A stretch of DNA of 59,374 nucleotides, from assembly GCA_903888485.1 (NCBI GenBank), contig CAISTS010000074.1, positions 1 to 59,374 on the forward strand, given 5' to 3'. The stretch's first letter is position 1. Each line of letters opens with the position of its first letter. Below are positions 46,041 through 54,146 of the stretch, one piece after another. The notes below the pieces were generated by a model. It had not been told where the DNA came from, made no database searches, and was given only the letters and a program-made list of their open reading frames with translations. The position numbers and the translations under genes are program-made. This DNA is from an uncultured bacterium (GTDB lineage: Bacteria; Pseudomonadota; Alphaproteobacteria; Rhodospirillales; Rhodospirillaceae).

Positions 46041-46219
46041 GCGGCGGTCCATCAGCCCCTAGCTGTAGGGGCATAAAGTCCCGGAGAACTTTTGCGGGTT
46101 TGTGCGTTAAAGCACGGTGAAACATGGGCGCTTGCTCAATCCCGGCTTGCTTGCTCAAAGCCGCCGGATAAGCTGGTGCCCCCACACGCTTTTCGTCCCA
46201 AAAAACCGGAGCGACGTCT

Positions 46220-47125
46220 TTGAAACTGGCGATGCTGGCCCGCAACCCCGGCCTCTATTCGCACAAGCGCATCGTCGCTGCGGCGCGCGCGCGCGGCCAC
46301 GAGATCGAAGTGGTCGACACACTCAAATGCTACATGAACATCGCCTCGCATCGTCCCGAGGTGCGCTACAAGGGCCGCAGCCTTGAAGGCTTCGATGCGG
46401 TGATCCCGCGTATCGGTGCGTCCATCACCTTCTACGGTCTGGCGGTATTGCGCCAATTCGAGATGATGGGCGTCTATCCGCTCAATGAATCGGTGGCCAT
46501 CGGCCGTTCGCGCGACAAGCTGCGCGGTCTACAGCTCTTGTCACGCAAAGGCATCGGCTTGCCGGTGACGGCCTTCGCCCATGTCACTAGCCAAGCGGAT
46601 GATCTCATAGACATGGTCGGTGGTACGCCGCTGATCATCAAACTGCTAGAAGGCACCCAAGGCATCGGTGTCGTGATCGCCGAAACGCGCACCTCGGCCA
46701 AGAGCATGATCGAGGCCTTCGGCGGCGTGGAAGCCAACATCATGGTGCAGGAGTTCATCAAGGAAGCGAACGGCAAAGACGTTCGCGCCTTTGTCATCGG
46801 CGGCAAGGTCGTGGCGGCCATGGAACGCAAAGGCGCGCCGGGCGACTTCCGCTCCAACCTGCACCGCGGCGGCAAGGCTCAGCAGATAAAGATCACGCCC
46901 GAGGAGCGCTCGACGGCGGTGCGCGCCGCCAAAATCCTGGGCCTCAATGTCTGCGGCGTCGATATGCTGCGCTCCAACCACGGCCCCGTGGTGATGGAGG
47001 TCAATTCGACTCCCGGTCTCGAGGGCATCGAGGCCGCCACCGGCAAGGACATCGCCGGCATGATCATCGAGTTTCTGGAAAAGAACGCCGCGCCCAATAA
47101 AACCAAAACCCGCGGCGAGGGCTAA
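46220..47125 (+). CDS. rimK: ATP-grasp glutamate ligase RimK
   Basis: RimK adds glutamate residues to the C-terminus of ribosomal protein S6. The 301 residues begin at TTG (CGGAG upstream) with [19 protein letters not shown]. The ATP-grasp domain shows the flexible loop [14 protein letters not shown], the ADP-binding [19 protein letters not shown], and metal-binding [14 protein letters not shown]. It differs from stand-alone RimK mainly in context: the retropepsin-like protease precedes it and outer-membrane barrel genes flank both. A short hairpin (46055-46072) lies in the 179-bp gap before it. Confidence 0.93.
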   Translation: MKLAMLARNPGLYSHKRIVAAARARGHEIEVVDTLKCYMNIASHRPEVRYKGRSLEGFDAVIPRIGASITFYGLAVLRQFEMMGVYPLNESVAIGRSRDKLRGLQLLSRKGIGLPVTAFAHVTSQADDLIDMVGGTPLIIKLLEGTQGIGVVIAETRTSAKSMIEAFGGVEANIMVQEFIKEANGKDVRAFVIGGKVVAAMERKGAPGDFRSNLHRGGKAQQIKITPEERSTAVRAAKILGLNVCGVDMLRSNHGPVVMEVNSTPGLEGIEAATGKDIAGMIIEFLEKNAAPNKTKTRGEG

Positions 47126-47205
47126 ATGCGCGCCCCGAGTCGCAAGACGCGTGACCAGTCAGTCCCGGTCGCGCAACACTAGCGCTGGCTAGGGCGTCCA
47201 ATGCA

Positions 47206-47259
47206 CCACACCCGGGCTTTTTTACAACAGTTTCGCCCGGAAACCCGTTTCGGGTGTGG
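47206..47259. repeat. Long inverted repeat upstream of the outer-membrane barrel gene
   Basis: CCACACCCG (47206-47214) and CGGGTGTGG (47251-47259) form a perfect 9-bp stem around 36 nt. Inside, GGGC (47214-47217) can pair with GCCC (47235-47238). It lies between rimK and the barrel gene, about 110 bp before the latter. A run of six T follows the left arm. It could be a leader structure or an attenuated terminator. Confidence 0.45.
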
Positions 47260-47368
47260 ACTCCCTGCCACATTTCAAGGGATTCACGAAACCGTAAGGG
47301 GGCGTGTATTGACCGCCTCTACCTTGGGTGCAATCAATCGTTAAACCAGCAACAAAAAGCGCACCCCT

Positions 47369-48046
47369 ATGCGCCCGCGTCTGAAATTCTCCCGATTTTT
47401 GATAACGGCTTCGGCCGTTGCTTTGCTTGCCGTGGCCGGTCAATCGGCGCGCGCGGCGGAGCTGCAATTTGGCGGGATTTCAGCCCTGAGCGCGAGCACG
47501 ATGGGCTATTCGGCGGCGCCCGTTGTCCTCGGACTGACTCCGCTCACCGCCGATTCGTCCTGGGCCCAGAGCTTCGACGGCTACTCTAGCCCGCTGTTCG
47601 TCGGCCGTGTCGGTGTGTTCGGCGCTTACGATGAGCGCCAGTCGATGTTGTCCTTGAGCCCCGCCTCGTCCTGGAATTTCGGCGCCACGGTCGGCTACGC
47701 CGGTTTTTATGTCCGCGGCGGTGTCAACGAAACCGCGCCGCTCGGACCGCTGCTTGGGTTGCAGGGTCTCCAGGCCGGCTTCGGCTACGAGATCGGCGCC
47801 TTCGACGTGCGCCTGACCTACGCAGCCTCGCAAGGCATGGGTCTGGCGGAGCGCGCCATCGATAGCCGCCAGTGGACCATCGGCGGCATCTACCAGATCA
47901 CGCCGCGCATCCGCGTCAACGCCGATGCGTTCTATGGCGCGGAAAATCGCGGCACAACGCTGGCCGCGGCCCCGACCGTACTCGCACCGCCGACGGCTTC
48001 ACCGCCCGGCACCGGTGCGCGCGTCGGCGTGCAGCTGCGCTTCTAG
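47369..48046 (+). CDS. Small outer-membrane beta-barrel protein
   Basis: The 225-residue precursor has a signal peptide (1-29, ending SARA), then beta-strand-like segments rich in Gly and aromatic residues (WNFGATVGYAGFYVRGGV, LQAGFGYEIGAFDVRLTYAAS, WTIGGIYQITPRIRVNADAFYG). It ends VGVQLRF with the terminal Phe of barrels. The C-terminal half resembles the last strands of the porin 2 kb upstream, so it may be a shortened paralogue. It is not assigned to a named family. Its stop overlaps that of the convergent ThiE-like gene by 4 bp. Confidence 0.75.
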   Translation: MRPRLKFSRFLITASAVALLAVAGQSARAAELQFGGISALSASTMGYSAAPVVLGLTPLTADSSWAQSFDGYSSPLFVGRVGVFGAYDERQSMLSLSPASSWNFGATVGYAGFYVRGGVNETAPLGPLLGLQGLQAGFGYEIGAFDVRLTYAASQGMGLAERAIDSRQWTIGGIYQITPRIRVNADAFYGAENRGTTLAAAPTVLAPPTASPPGTGARVGVQLRF

Positions 48047-48669
48047 CTTCCTAAGGCAAATCCGATCCCGGCAATGCCGTGCACACCCGTGCCGCGGAGC
48101 GCGTTCATTTTGGCGCGCGTGATCCCGCCGAGCGCCACGACCGGGATGCGCACGCTGCGCCGGATGCTGCGGATCATCGCGGCCAGGCGCACGTGACCTA
48201 GCGGTGTACGCTTCGGATGACTCGCCGTCCGGAACACCGGCGCGAGGATTGCCGCCGATGCGCCGCGCCGCGCCGCGCGCTCGAGCGCCCGCCGGCCGTG
48301 GGCGGCAACCGTGAGCAACCGGCGTCCGTGCTTCAGCCACAACCGCGCACCCGGTGAGGGGCCAAATTGCGCGGCCTGCTCGCTCAGGTGTAGGCCGTCC
48401 GCGCCAACGGCGGCGGCGAGCCGCCAGTCGCCGGCGACGAGAAAGGCGATGCCGCGCCGCCGGCAGAGCGGCGCGAGCCTGCGTGCGAGCGTTTTACGAA
48501 TCTTGGGATTGGTGTGACGCAGAATCAGCGCGGCGCCACGCGGCAGCGTCTTCAGAACCCCCGTGGGATCGGGCAGACGCCTGGCGTCGCTCATCAGCCA
48601 CAGCCGCGGCAAGGCACGGCGTTTGAGGTTGGGGACAGTGTTTGATAGCGTCGGGTGCATCATTCGCAT
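48043..48669 (-). CDS. Thiamine phosphate synthase-like (ThiE/TenI fold) protein
   Basis: A TIM-barrel protein of 208 residues if the first ATG (48669) is used; 48660 is an alternative. It matches the alphaproteobacterial ThiE-like set: RLWLMSDARRLPD, a phosphate loop ADGLHLSEQAA, AHGRRALERAARRGASAAILAPVFRTASHP and PVVALGGITRAKMNALRGTG. Canonical ThiE residues are only partly visible, so it may be a TenI-like thiazole tautomerase or an uncommitted homologue. No other thiamine genes are near. It is divergent from yggS by only 15 bp. Confidence 0.8.
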   Translation of the reverse strand: MRMMHPTLSNTVPNLKRRALPRLWLMSDARRLPDPTGVLKTLPRGAALILRHTNPKIRKTLARRLAPLCRRRGIAFLVAGDWRLAAAVGADGLHLSEQAAQFGPSPGARLWLKHGRRLLTVAAHGRRALERAARRGASAAILAPVFRTASHPKRTPLGHVRLAAMIRSIRRSVRIPVVALGGITRAKMNALRGTGVHGIAGIGFALGS

Positions 48670-48684
48670 CTCAGACGTGAACTC

Positions 48685-49347
48685 GTGACCCATCTTGCCG
48701 CCAACCTCGCCGATGTTCGCGCGCGCATCAATGCCAAATGCCGCGTGGTGAGCCGCGATCCCGCATCGGTGACGTTGATCGCCGTCTCCAAGACTCACGG
48801 CGCGGACATTGCAGCAGCAGCCATTGCTGCCGGGCAAGCGCATTTCGGTGAAAACCGTGTCCAGGAAGCCGAAGATAAGTGGCCCGCGCTGCGCGCCGAT
48901 CATCCCGGGCTCACGCTGCATTTGATCGGCCCGCTGCAAACCAACAAGGTCGCCGACGCGGTCGCCTTGTTCGATGTGATTCACACCCTCGACCGCCCTA
49001 AGCTGGCGGAGAAACTGGCGGCGGAGATGGTGCGCGCGGGAAAGCGCCTGTCTTGCTTCATTCAAGTGAATACGGGCCGCGAGGCGCAAAAGGCCGGTGT
49101 CGATCCCAGCGAAACGGACGGTTTTGTGGCGAGTTGCCGCGCACTGAAACTCGATGTTGTCGGGCTGATGTGCATTCCGCCGGTCAACGAACAGGCGGCT
49201 TTGCATTTTGCTTTTCTGCGCGAGCTCGCGGTGCGCAACGGCCTTGCGCAACTCAGCATGGGCATGAGCGAGGACTTCGAGACGGCTATCGCTTTTGGCG
49301 CGACGCACATTCGCGTCGGCAGCGCCATCTTTGGCGCGCGCGGCTAG
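48685..49347 (+). CDS. PLP homeostasis protein YggS (PLPBP)
   Basis: This 220-residue non-catalytic PLP-binding protein maintains free PLP pools and amino acid balance. I use GTG 48685 (MTHLAANLADVRARI in translation) because it matches homologues; an in-frame GTG 10 codons upstream would overlap the ThiE-like gene. PLP binds Lys36 in LIAVSKTH; HFGENRVQEAEDKW, HLIGPLQTNK, MCIPP and the C-terminal LSMGMSEDFETAIAFGATHIRVGSAIFG are diagnostic. The stop overlaps the convergent transpeptidase by 4 bp. Confidence 0.93.
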   Translation: MTHLAANLADVRARINAKCRVVSRDPASVTLIAVSKTHGADIAAAAIAAGQAHFGENRVQEAEDKWPALRADHPGLTLHLIGPLQTNKVADAVALFDVIHTLDRPKLAEKLAAEMVRAGKRLSCFIQVNTGREAQKAGVDPSETDGFVASCRALKLDVVGLMCIPPVNEQAALHFAFLRELAVRNGLAQLSMGMSEDFETAIAFGATHIRVGSAIFGARG

Positions 49348-49853
49348 AGCCGAATCTCCACCGCCGTCGCGGTTTCTAGAATTTTCACAAGATCGTCACG
49401 CGCAAAAGCGATGCAGCCGGCGGTGGGATCGCCGTTGTCCGCGGCGACGTGCAGGAAGATCGCGCTGCCGGTGAAGGGTTTCACCGGATCGGCGTTATGG
49501 CTCGTCACGACGACCACGTCGTATAGATGATCGTCGCGCCACATGTGTTCGGCGCTAGCGCGGTAAGGGAGTTTTACCGGCCTGTTGTAAGCCGGATCCG
49601 TGGGTGCGTCGCACCAGCCGTCGTCCCGCGCAATCGCAGATATCGGCAGCGCCGTGCGTGGCGCAGCGAGAATGTCGGCGCGGTAGAGCACACGCTGCAG
49701 GGCATAGCGTCCTGCAGGTGTTGCGCCATCACCTTCGCGTTTGTCGGTGCGGATGCCGCTGCGGCCGAGCACACAGGCGAACGTCTGAGCCCCAAGGCGC
49801 GCGAGTCCACGTTGCGGATGAATTGGATCGGCTGTGACGATGAGATCGGCCAT
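49344..49853 (-). CDS. L,D-transpeptidase family protein (YkuD domain)
   Basis: The protein has 169 residues from ATG 49853. The YkuD-like fold carries the catalytic motif with His135 and Cys147 (FLHVAADNGDPTAGCIAF), plus GDGATPAGRYAL. It lacks a signal peptide and membrane anchor, so a classical periplasmic 3-3 crosslinker is doubtful unless exported another way. Similar short alphaproteobacterial homologues are common. It follows an unknown protein gene with 33 bp between. Confidence 0.87.
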   Translation of the reverse strand: MADLIVTADPIHPQRGLARLGAQTFACVLGRSGIRTDKREGDGATPAGRYALQRVLYRADILAAPRTALPISAIARDDGWCDAPTDPAYNRPVKLPYRASAEHMWRDDHLYDVVVVTSHNADPVKPFTGSAIFLHVAADNGDPTAGCIAFARDDLVKILETATAVEIRL

Positions 49854-49886
49854 GAACGCGAGTGTAGCCCGCGCACGCACCCAAGA

Positions 49887-50486
49887 CTATTTCGCCGACT
49901 TGAGCGCGTCGTATTTCTCAAGCGCATCCTGCATGGCCTCGCCGAACCACGGCGGAACCTCGGCCGGCTTGTCCTTGCTCGCGGCGCGCAGACCGTAGGC
50001 ATAGGCTTCGTGCGCCTTGGGCAATTGCGCGACATCGAGCGGGGCCTTCTTGACCGAATTGGCGACGGCGGGCACGGCGTCCTTGAGATCGGGATTGGTC
50101 AGCGTGCGCGGCGAAAACTTGCGTGTGGCGCGCAGGCTGTCGATGGAGGCGCCGCTGTAAGTCGGACCCGAATACAGCCGCGCGGCGCTCTTGCCCTGGC
50201 GCAGGTCCATGAAGCGTCCCTGGGGCGTCTGTACGGGCGCGGGCGGCGTGGTGTCCATGCCGCTCAGCACCGGGGCGCGGGCGACTCCGGCGCGCACTTC
50301 GGCCTTGCCGGCAATTTGCGCGGCGGTGACGCGGGCTTCGTCGGCGTTCTTGGGAATCTGCAGGCCCTGCTGCGCCATCATGGTGCGGAAGTCCTGATCG
50401 CTGGGCGCAGCATCGCGCACGCCCCGTTGCGGCAACGGGGCCAAAGGATAGGCGGGCGCTGAAATCAGCGGTGTGGTGGTGTCCAT
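49887..50486 (-). CDS. Hypothetical protein, Pro/Ala/Gln-rich
   Basis: The protein has 199 residues from ATG 50486, with AAAGGTC just upstream. Low-complexity N-terminal half (PLAPLPQRGVRDAAPSDQ, TTPPAPVQTPQGRF), no signal peptide or membrane segment. The C-terminal part holds two helices, including AKHEAYAYGLRAASKDKP-like residues (KAHEAYAYGLRAA) and WFGEAMQDALEKYDALK. I do not recognise a family. It probably shares a transcript with the L,D-transpeptidase gene. Confidence 0.6.
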   Translation of the reverse strand: MDTTTPLISAPAYPLAPLPQRGVRDAAPSDQDFRTMMAQQGLQIPKNADEARVTAAQIAGKAEVRAGVARAPVLSGMDTTPPAPVQTPQGRFMDLRQGKSAARLYSGPTYSGASIDSLRATRKFSPRTLTNPDLKDAVPAVANSVKKAPLDVAQLPKAHEAYAYGLRAASKDKPAEVPPWFGEAMQDALEKYDALKSAK

Positions 50487-50640
50487 GGCATTGACCTTTT
50501 TGTGGTCCTTTTGTCCCTTCCTACGCAAGAAGGATGCCAGGATAACGTATAATTAAATCAATGGTTTACGGGCATAACGCGGAGTACATGGCACCCCCGT
50601 GCGGCACATTTTTCCGGGCCCGGGTGCCGGTTTTGCCGCC

Positions 50641-51783
50641 TCAGAACAGGTGCCCGGAGCGCTTGGCTTTGGTCTGCAGGTAGGACCAGTTGTGGCTATT
50701 GGACGGGAAAGCGTGCGGCACGCGCTCGGTCACGTCGATGCCATGACGCACCAGCGCGCCGACCTTGGCGGGGTTGCTGGTCAGCAGCCGTACGCGCGTG
50801 AGTCCTAAGTGTTTGAGCATCCGCGCCGCCGGCAGATAGACGCGCTCGTCGTCATCGAACCCCAATTGCTCATTGGCGTCGACCGTGTCGAAGCCTTGGT
50901 CCTGCAGCGTGTAGGCGCGCAGTTTGTTGACCAGGCCGATCCCGCGGCCTTCTTGTGCGAGATAAAGCAGCACGCCGCCGCCGTTCTTGGCGATGGCGCT
51001 GACGGCACCGCGCAACTGATCGCCGCAGTCGCAGCGCAACGATGCAAGCAGATCGCCCGTGAAGCACTCCGAATGCAAACGCGCGAGCACAGGCTTGGTT
51101 GGATCGGGTGTGCCGATGACGATGGCCAGGTGCTCCGCGCCCCCGTCGTGCGGGCGGAACGAGATAATGCGCGTGTCTTCGCTGCCGGCCAGCGGCACGC
51201 GCGCCTCGCTGATAGGCTGCAAATCATCAGCACTATTTCGGTCATAAGCTTCAATCGCCGCAGTGCTCACAACCAGTCGCTCTGCGGCGCGCGCCCACGC
51301 CGCTGTGTTGCCCGTCAATGGCGCGACCAACGCGGCGGGCAGCAGGCGCGAAACTTTTGTCAGCAGCACCGCCGCATCGGCGGCGCTGCGCGCCGGCGCG
51401 GGCGCTGCAATCACGCCCGGCGGCGGCACGCGGCCGATGTCGGTCTGCGGATCGATTAGGGCGCGCAAGAACGCGGGCGTGAAGGCGTCACGTGCGCTGA
51501 GCATCACGCTGCGGCTCGCAGGTTCGGCAAGCCCGAGGATCGAAGCGCGCCGACCCGTAATGGCGAGCGCAAGGGATCCGACGCCGGTCGATGTGAAAAA
51601 GGCAAGCGGCCAGGTGTCGATGGTTTCGGCGGCGCGGGCGATGACAGCGTCACCGTCCTCAGCCGTGATCACCACCGTGCCGCCGCGGCGCACCTCGGCA
51701 ACCGCGCGCTCGACCGCTTCGCGCTCACGGGCGAGATCGCCGCTCACGGGAACCAATCCTTCGCTTTTGGGTGCGCTGACCAT
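50641..51783 (-). CDS. ribA: GTP cyclohydrolase II RibA with a degenerate N-terminal domain
   Basis: RibA opens GTP to start riboflavin synthesis. The protein has 380 residues from ATG 51783; an in-frame ATG at 51819 falls in a tandem repeat and is less likely. The C-terminal cyclohydrolase II domain (about 200-375) is intact: zinc ligands Cys240, Cys251 and Cys253 (SECFTGDLLASLRCDC), EGRGIGL (278-284) and NEQLGFDDDERVY. The N-terminal half (about 20-170) resembles a DHBP-synthase (RibB) domain in opening only (AVAEVRRGGTVVITAEDGD) and lacks the acidic catalytic motifs. Confidence 0.9.
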   Translation of the reverse strand: MVSAPKSEGLVPVSGDLAREREAVERAVAEVRRGGTVVITAEDGDAVIARAAETIDTWPLAFFTSTGVGSLALAITGRRASILGLAEPASRSVMLSARDAFTPAFLRALIDPQTDIGRVPPPGVIAAPAPARSAADAAVLLTKVSRLLPAALVAPLTGNTAAWARAAERLVVSTAAIEAYDRNSADDLQPISEARVPLAGSEDTRIISFRPHDGGAEHLAIVIGTPDPTKPVLARLHSECFTGDLLASLRCDCGDQLRGAVSAIAKNGGGVLLYLAQEGRGIGLVNKLRAYTLQDQGFDTVDANEQLGFDDDERVYLPAARMLKHLGLTRVRLLTSNPAKVGALVRHGIDVTERVPHAFPSNSHNWSYLQTKAKRSGHLF

Positions 51784-51808
51784 TCTGCCTATATAGACCC
51801 GGGCACTT

Positions 51809-51834
51809 GGGGCTGCCATGGGGGGCTGCCATGG
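51809..51834. repeat. 13-bp direct tandem repeat upstream of ribA
   Basis: GGGGCTGCCATGG occurs twice head to tail (51809-51821 and 51822-51834), immediately upstream of the ribA start. The first copy supplies an ATG that would lengthen RibA. It looks like a simple slippage duplication. Confidence 0.8.
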
Positions 51835-51943
51835 GCCCCGCCACGGGGGCTATTCTCCGCCCCTGAGGGTAAAGAATTCATCAGTGTTGCCAAGGCGATA
51901 GCTTTAGAGGACAAAGGAAGCCTGCGAGGGAAGGATCAGGCAG

Positions 51944-52636
51944 ATGTCCGGCGCACGCATATTGCTGATCGTCGAGGATGACGAACTCCTGCGCCGCGCG
52001 CTCAAAGAGCAGCTGGCGGCGCAAGGCGACTTCGCGGTCATCGACGAAGCAGCCGACGGCGCGGCTGCGTTCGCGGCGGTAAAAGCCAAAGTGTTCGACC
52101 TGATCTTGCTCGACATCGGTTTGCCCGACATGGATGGCCGCGACGTCTGCGCCAAGCTGCGTGAAAAGGGCGTGCGCTCACCGATCATCATGCTGACGGC
52201 GGCCGATTCCGAAGACGACACCATCACCGGGCTCGACGCCGGCGCCAACGACTATGTCACTAAGCCCTTCCGCATGGCGGTGTTGCTGGCGCGCGTGCGC
52301 GCCCATCTACGCCAGCACAATCAGTCGGACGATGCGATTTTCACAGTCGGTCCTTACAAATTTCAGCCGGCGGCCAAGATGCTGGTGGTCGGCGATGGGG
52401 CGAAGAAGATTCGCCTGACCGAGAAGGAAACCGCGATTCTGAAGTATCTCTACCGCGTCGGAAACAAGACGGTGTCGCGCGAGACGCTGCTGGGCGAGGT
52501 GTGGGGCTACAACGCTGCGGTGACGACTCACACGCTTGAGACGCACATTTACCGCTTGCGGCAGAAAATCGAAGCCGAACCCTCGGCGGCGCGGCTTTTG
52601 TTGACCGAACCTGGCGGCTACCGCCTCAATCCATAA
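51944..52636 (+). CDS. cenR: OmpR-family response regulator, CenR-like
   Basis: This 230-residue two-component regulator has a receiver domain with phospho-acceptor Asp57 (LLDIGLPDMDG) and the acidic pocket EDD (11-13). The C-terminal winged helix (about 130-228: KIRLTEKETAILKYLYRVG, EVWGYNAAVTTHTLETHIYRLRQKIE) follows. The near-invariant AVTTHTLETHIYRLRQ helix and the linker FTVGPYKFQP match the alphaproteobacterial CenR group, an essential envelope regulator in Caulobacter, which also maps near the origin. No histidine kinase is adjacent, as for cenR elsewhere. Confidence 0.8.
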   Translation: MSGARILLIVEDDELLRRALKEQLAAQGDFAVIDEAADGAAAFAAVKAKVFDLILLDIGLPDMDGRDVCAKLREKGVRSPIIMLTAADSEDDTITGLDAGANDYVTKPFRMAVLLARVRAHLRQHNQSDDAIFTVGPYKFQPAAKMLVVGDGAKKIRLTEKETAILKYLYRVGNKTVSRETLLGEVWGYNAAVTTHTLETHIYRLRQKIEAEPSAARLLLTEPGGYRLNP

Positions 52637-52650
52637 CAAGCGCGCAAAGA

Positions 52651-52699
52651 CCCCCGGGGGTTTATGCCCGCGGGGCCTTTCCGTTCGGAATGTTCCGAA
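52651..52699. terminator. Weak convergent hairpins between cenR and the XRE regulator
   Basis: CCCC-GGG (52652-52658) can pair with CCC-gc-GGGG (52667-52675), followed by CCTTTCC. Directly after it, TTCGGAA (52684-52690) and TTCCGAA (52693-52699) form a 7-bp palindrome. Either could help end the two convergent transcripts; neither has a good T-tract. Confidence 0.35.
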
Positions 52700-52702
52700 G
52701 CG

Positions 52703-53179
52703 CTATTCGCGCTTGGAGATATTGCTCAGCAGCTCGAGCACGTTCTTGCGCAGCTCGCCGTTGTGCAGGCGCCAATAGGCCCGCACGAGCTCCAGCGTTT
52801 CAGTGCGCTGCATCGGATCGGCATCTTCGGCGACTTCTTCCGCCAAATCTTCCGCGCTGCGGGCCGACGGGGTGGTGCGCACGCCCGTGGTTTCCGGCCC
52901 AATATCCTCAAAGAAATAGGAAATCGGGCAATTCAGCACGCGGGAGATGTCGAACAAGCGGCTGGCGCTCACTCGATTATGGCCGCTTTCATACTTCTGC
53001 ACTTGCTGGAAGGTCACACCGATGTCGCCAGCCAGTTGTTCTTGGCTGATGTGCAACAGCGTGCGGCGAAGCTTGATCCGTTTTCCGACGTGGATATCGA
53101 TCGGATCCGGACCGCCACCTCTGGTTCCAGGCTGCCGGCCTCGACCACGAGATTTCATAGGAATGACTGTCGACTCCAT
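52703..53179 (-). CDS. XRE-family transcriptional regulator
   Basis: The protein has 158 residues from ATG 53179 (AAGAG about 8 nt upstream). A basic flexible head (1-27) precedes a Cro/C1 helix-turn-helix (about 33-88: GKRIKLRRTLLHISQEQLAGDI, TFQQVQKYESGHNRVSASRLFDISRVL). An acidic C-terminal helix (about 105-155) probably mediates dimerisation. Proteins of this exact build are widespread in alphaproteobacteria, some controlling motility or biofilm genes. An inverted repeat with CATAAC arms lies directly upstream and may be its own operator. Confidence 0.9.
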   Translation of the reverse strand: MESTVIPMKSRGRGRQPGTRGGGPDPIDIHVGKRIKLRRTLLHISQEQLAGDIGVTFQQVQKYESGHNRVSASRLFDISRVLNCPISYFFEDIGPETTGVRTTPSARSAEDLAEEVAEDADPMQRTETLELVRAYWRLHNGELRKNVLELLSNISKRE

Positions 53180-53211
53180 AACCCACTCTTTTTAATTGTT
53201 AATACTGCAGG

Positions 53212-53236
53212 CATAACGCAGCGACCCGCAGTTATG
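53212..53236. promoter_or_regulatory. Candidate operator (CATAAC-N13-GTTATG)
   Basis: CATAAC at 53212-53217 and GTTATG at 53231-53236 form an inverted repeat 33-57 bp upstream of the XRE regulator start. A third CATAAC overlaps the start codon itself (53177-53182). The placement suits autorepression by a dimeric XRE protein. Confidence 0.4.
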
Positions 53237-53306
53237 TTGCTCTAGATGGCAACTAAGACAATTTTAAACCTAATTTCATGTGGTGTCGCTCGGCAAAGTT
53301 GGCAAG

Positions 53307-53335
53307 TTTACATCCCTGCAATCATTTATTTGTAT
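53307..53335 (+). promoter_or_regulatory. Candidate hisB promoter
   Basis: TTTACA (53307-53312) and TTGTAT (53330-53335) are separated by 17 bp. The -35 matches 5 of 6 bases, the -10 only 3 of 6. It would give a leader of about 170 nt. Confidence 0.3.
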
Positions 53336-53513
53336 TGCTGCTATTCCCGCGAGTGAGGGGCAGCCGGCGTCGGCGGAAAAAAGGCCTCCAATCACAAGTG
53401 GTTCGGGCGGGGCCTTCCTGATAGAAGGTCGCGCCATGCGTCGGCCCGTCTCGGCGCTGCGGTTTTAAATGAAAAATTGGGCACACGTATGGTTGTGCCG
53501 CCGGAGTTTTTAG

Positions 53514-54113
53514 ATGCGCGAGGCCAGCGTCGAACGAAAGACCAAGGAAACCAGCATTAAGGTGACCGTGAACCTCGACGGCACCGGCCGTTACAAGGTG
53601 ACCACCGGCATCGGCTTTCTTGACCACATGTTGGAACAACTCTCGCGCCATAGCCTCATGGACCTGACCGTCGAGGCCAAGGGCGATATCCACATCGACT
53701 TCCACCACACCACTGAAGACGTCGCCATCTGCATCGGCGAGGCGGTGGCCAAGGCCTTGGGCGAGCGCAAGGGCATCGGCCGCTATGGCGCGGCTGTTAT
53801 TCCCATGGACGAGACGCTGACCGAAGTCGCGATCGATCTTTCCAACCGGCCGTATCTGATCTGGAAGGTCGCCTTCACCAAGCCGAAGCTTGGCGAAATG
53901 GACACCGAGTTGTTCAAGGAGTGGTTCCAGGCGTTTGCACAAGCTGCGGGCGCGACGCTGCACGTCTGGAACAAATATGGCGAGAATAACCACCACATCG
54001 TCGAGTCCTGCTACAAGGGTTTAGCGCGCGCTTTGCGAGCCGCGGTCGAGATCGACCCGCGCAAGGCCGACGCCGTGCCGTCCACCAAAGGCGTGCTTGG
54101 CGGCAGCCTCTAG
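53514..54113 (+). CDS. hisB: Imidazoleglycerol-phosphate dehydratase
   Basis: HisB catalyses the sixth step of histidine synthesis. The 199-residue, monofunctional plant/alphaproteobacterial form lacks the histidinol-phosphatase domain of E. coli HisB. Manganese-binding histidines sit in [25 protein letters not shown] and the C-terminal half [23 protein letters not shown]. It opens the hisB-H-A-F-E cluster and starts after a 334-bp regulatory region. Confidence 0.96.
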   Translation: MREASVERKTKETSIKVTVNLDGTGRYKVTTGIGFLDHMLEQLSRHSLMDLTVEAKGDIHIDFHHTTEDVAICIGEAVAKALGERKGIGRYGAAVIPMDETLTEVAIDLSNRPYLIWKVAFTKPKLGEMDTELFKEWFQAFAQAAGATLHVWNKYGENNHHIVESCYKGLARALRAAVEIDPRKADAVPSTKGVLGGSL

Positions 54114-54146
54114 TATCTGTCGCCCTCTGCGCGAGAAGCGTTTCCT

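Larger units (their letters stand above)
53180..53513. other. Divergent intergenic region between the XRE regulator and hisB
   Basis: A 334-bp region, A/T-rich in its left half. It contains the CATAAC inverted repeat (53212-53236), a promoter candidate towards hisB, and a G/C-rich 3' half with a weak AAGGCC/GGCCTT pairing (53381-53426). No gene is supported. Confidence 0.5.

Noticed and set aside
46055..46072. GCCCCTA/TAGGGGC hairpin after the retropepsin-like protease as a terminator
   Set aside because: Only 7 bp of stem and no T-tract follows on either strand; rimK is more likely reached by read-through or a nearby promoter.
50548..50553. Perfect TATAAT on the plus strand
   Set aside because: No gene on the plus strand lies downstream within reach, and no -35 element sits 16-18 bp upstream.
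53202..53208. TTAA-TTG-TTAA-like motif (53190-53203) as a CtrA site upstream of the XRE gene
   Set aside because: The spacing is 3 bp rather than 7 bp.
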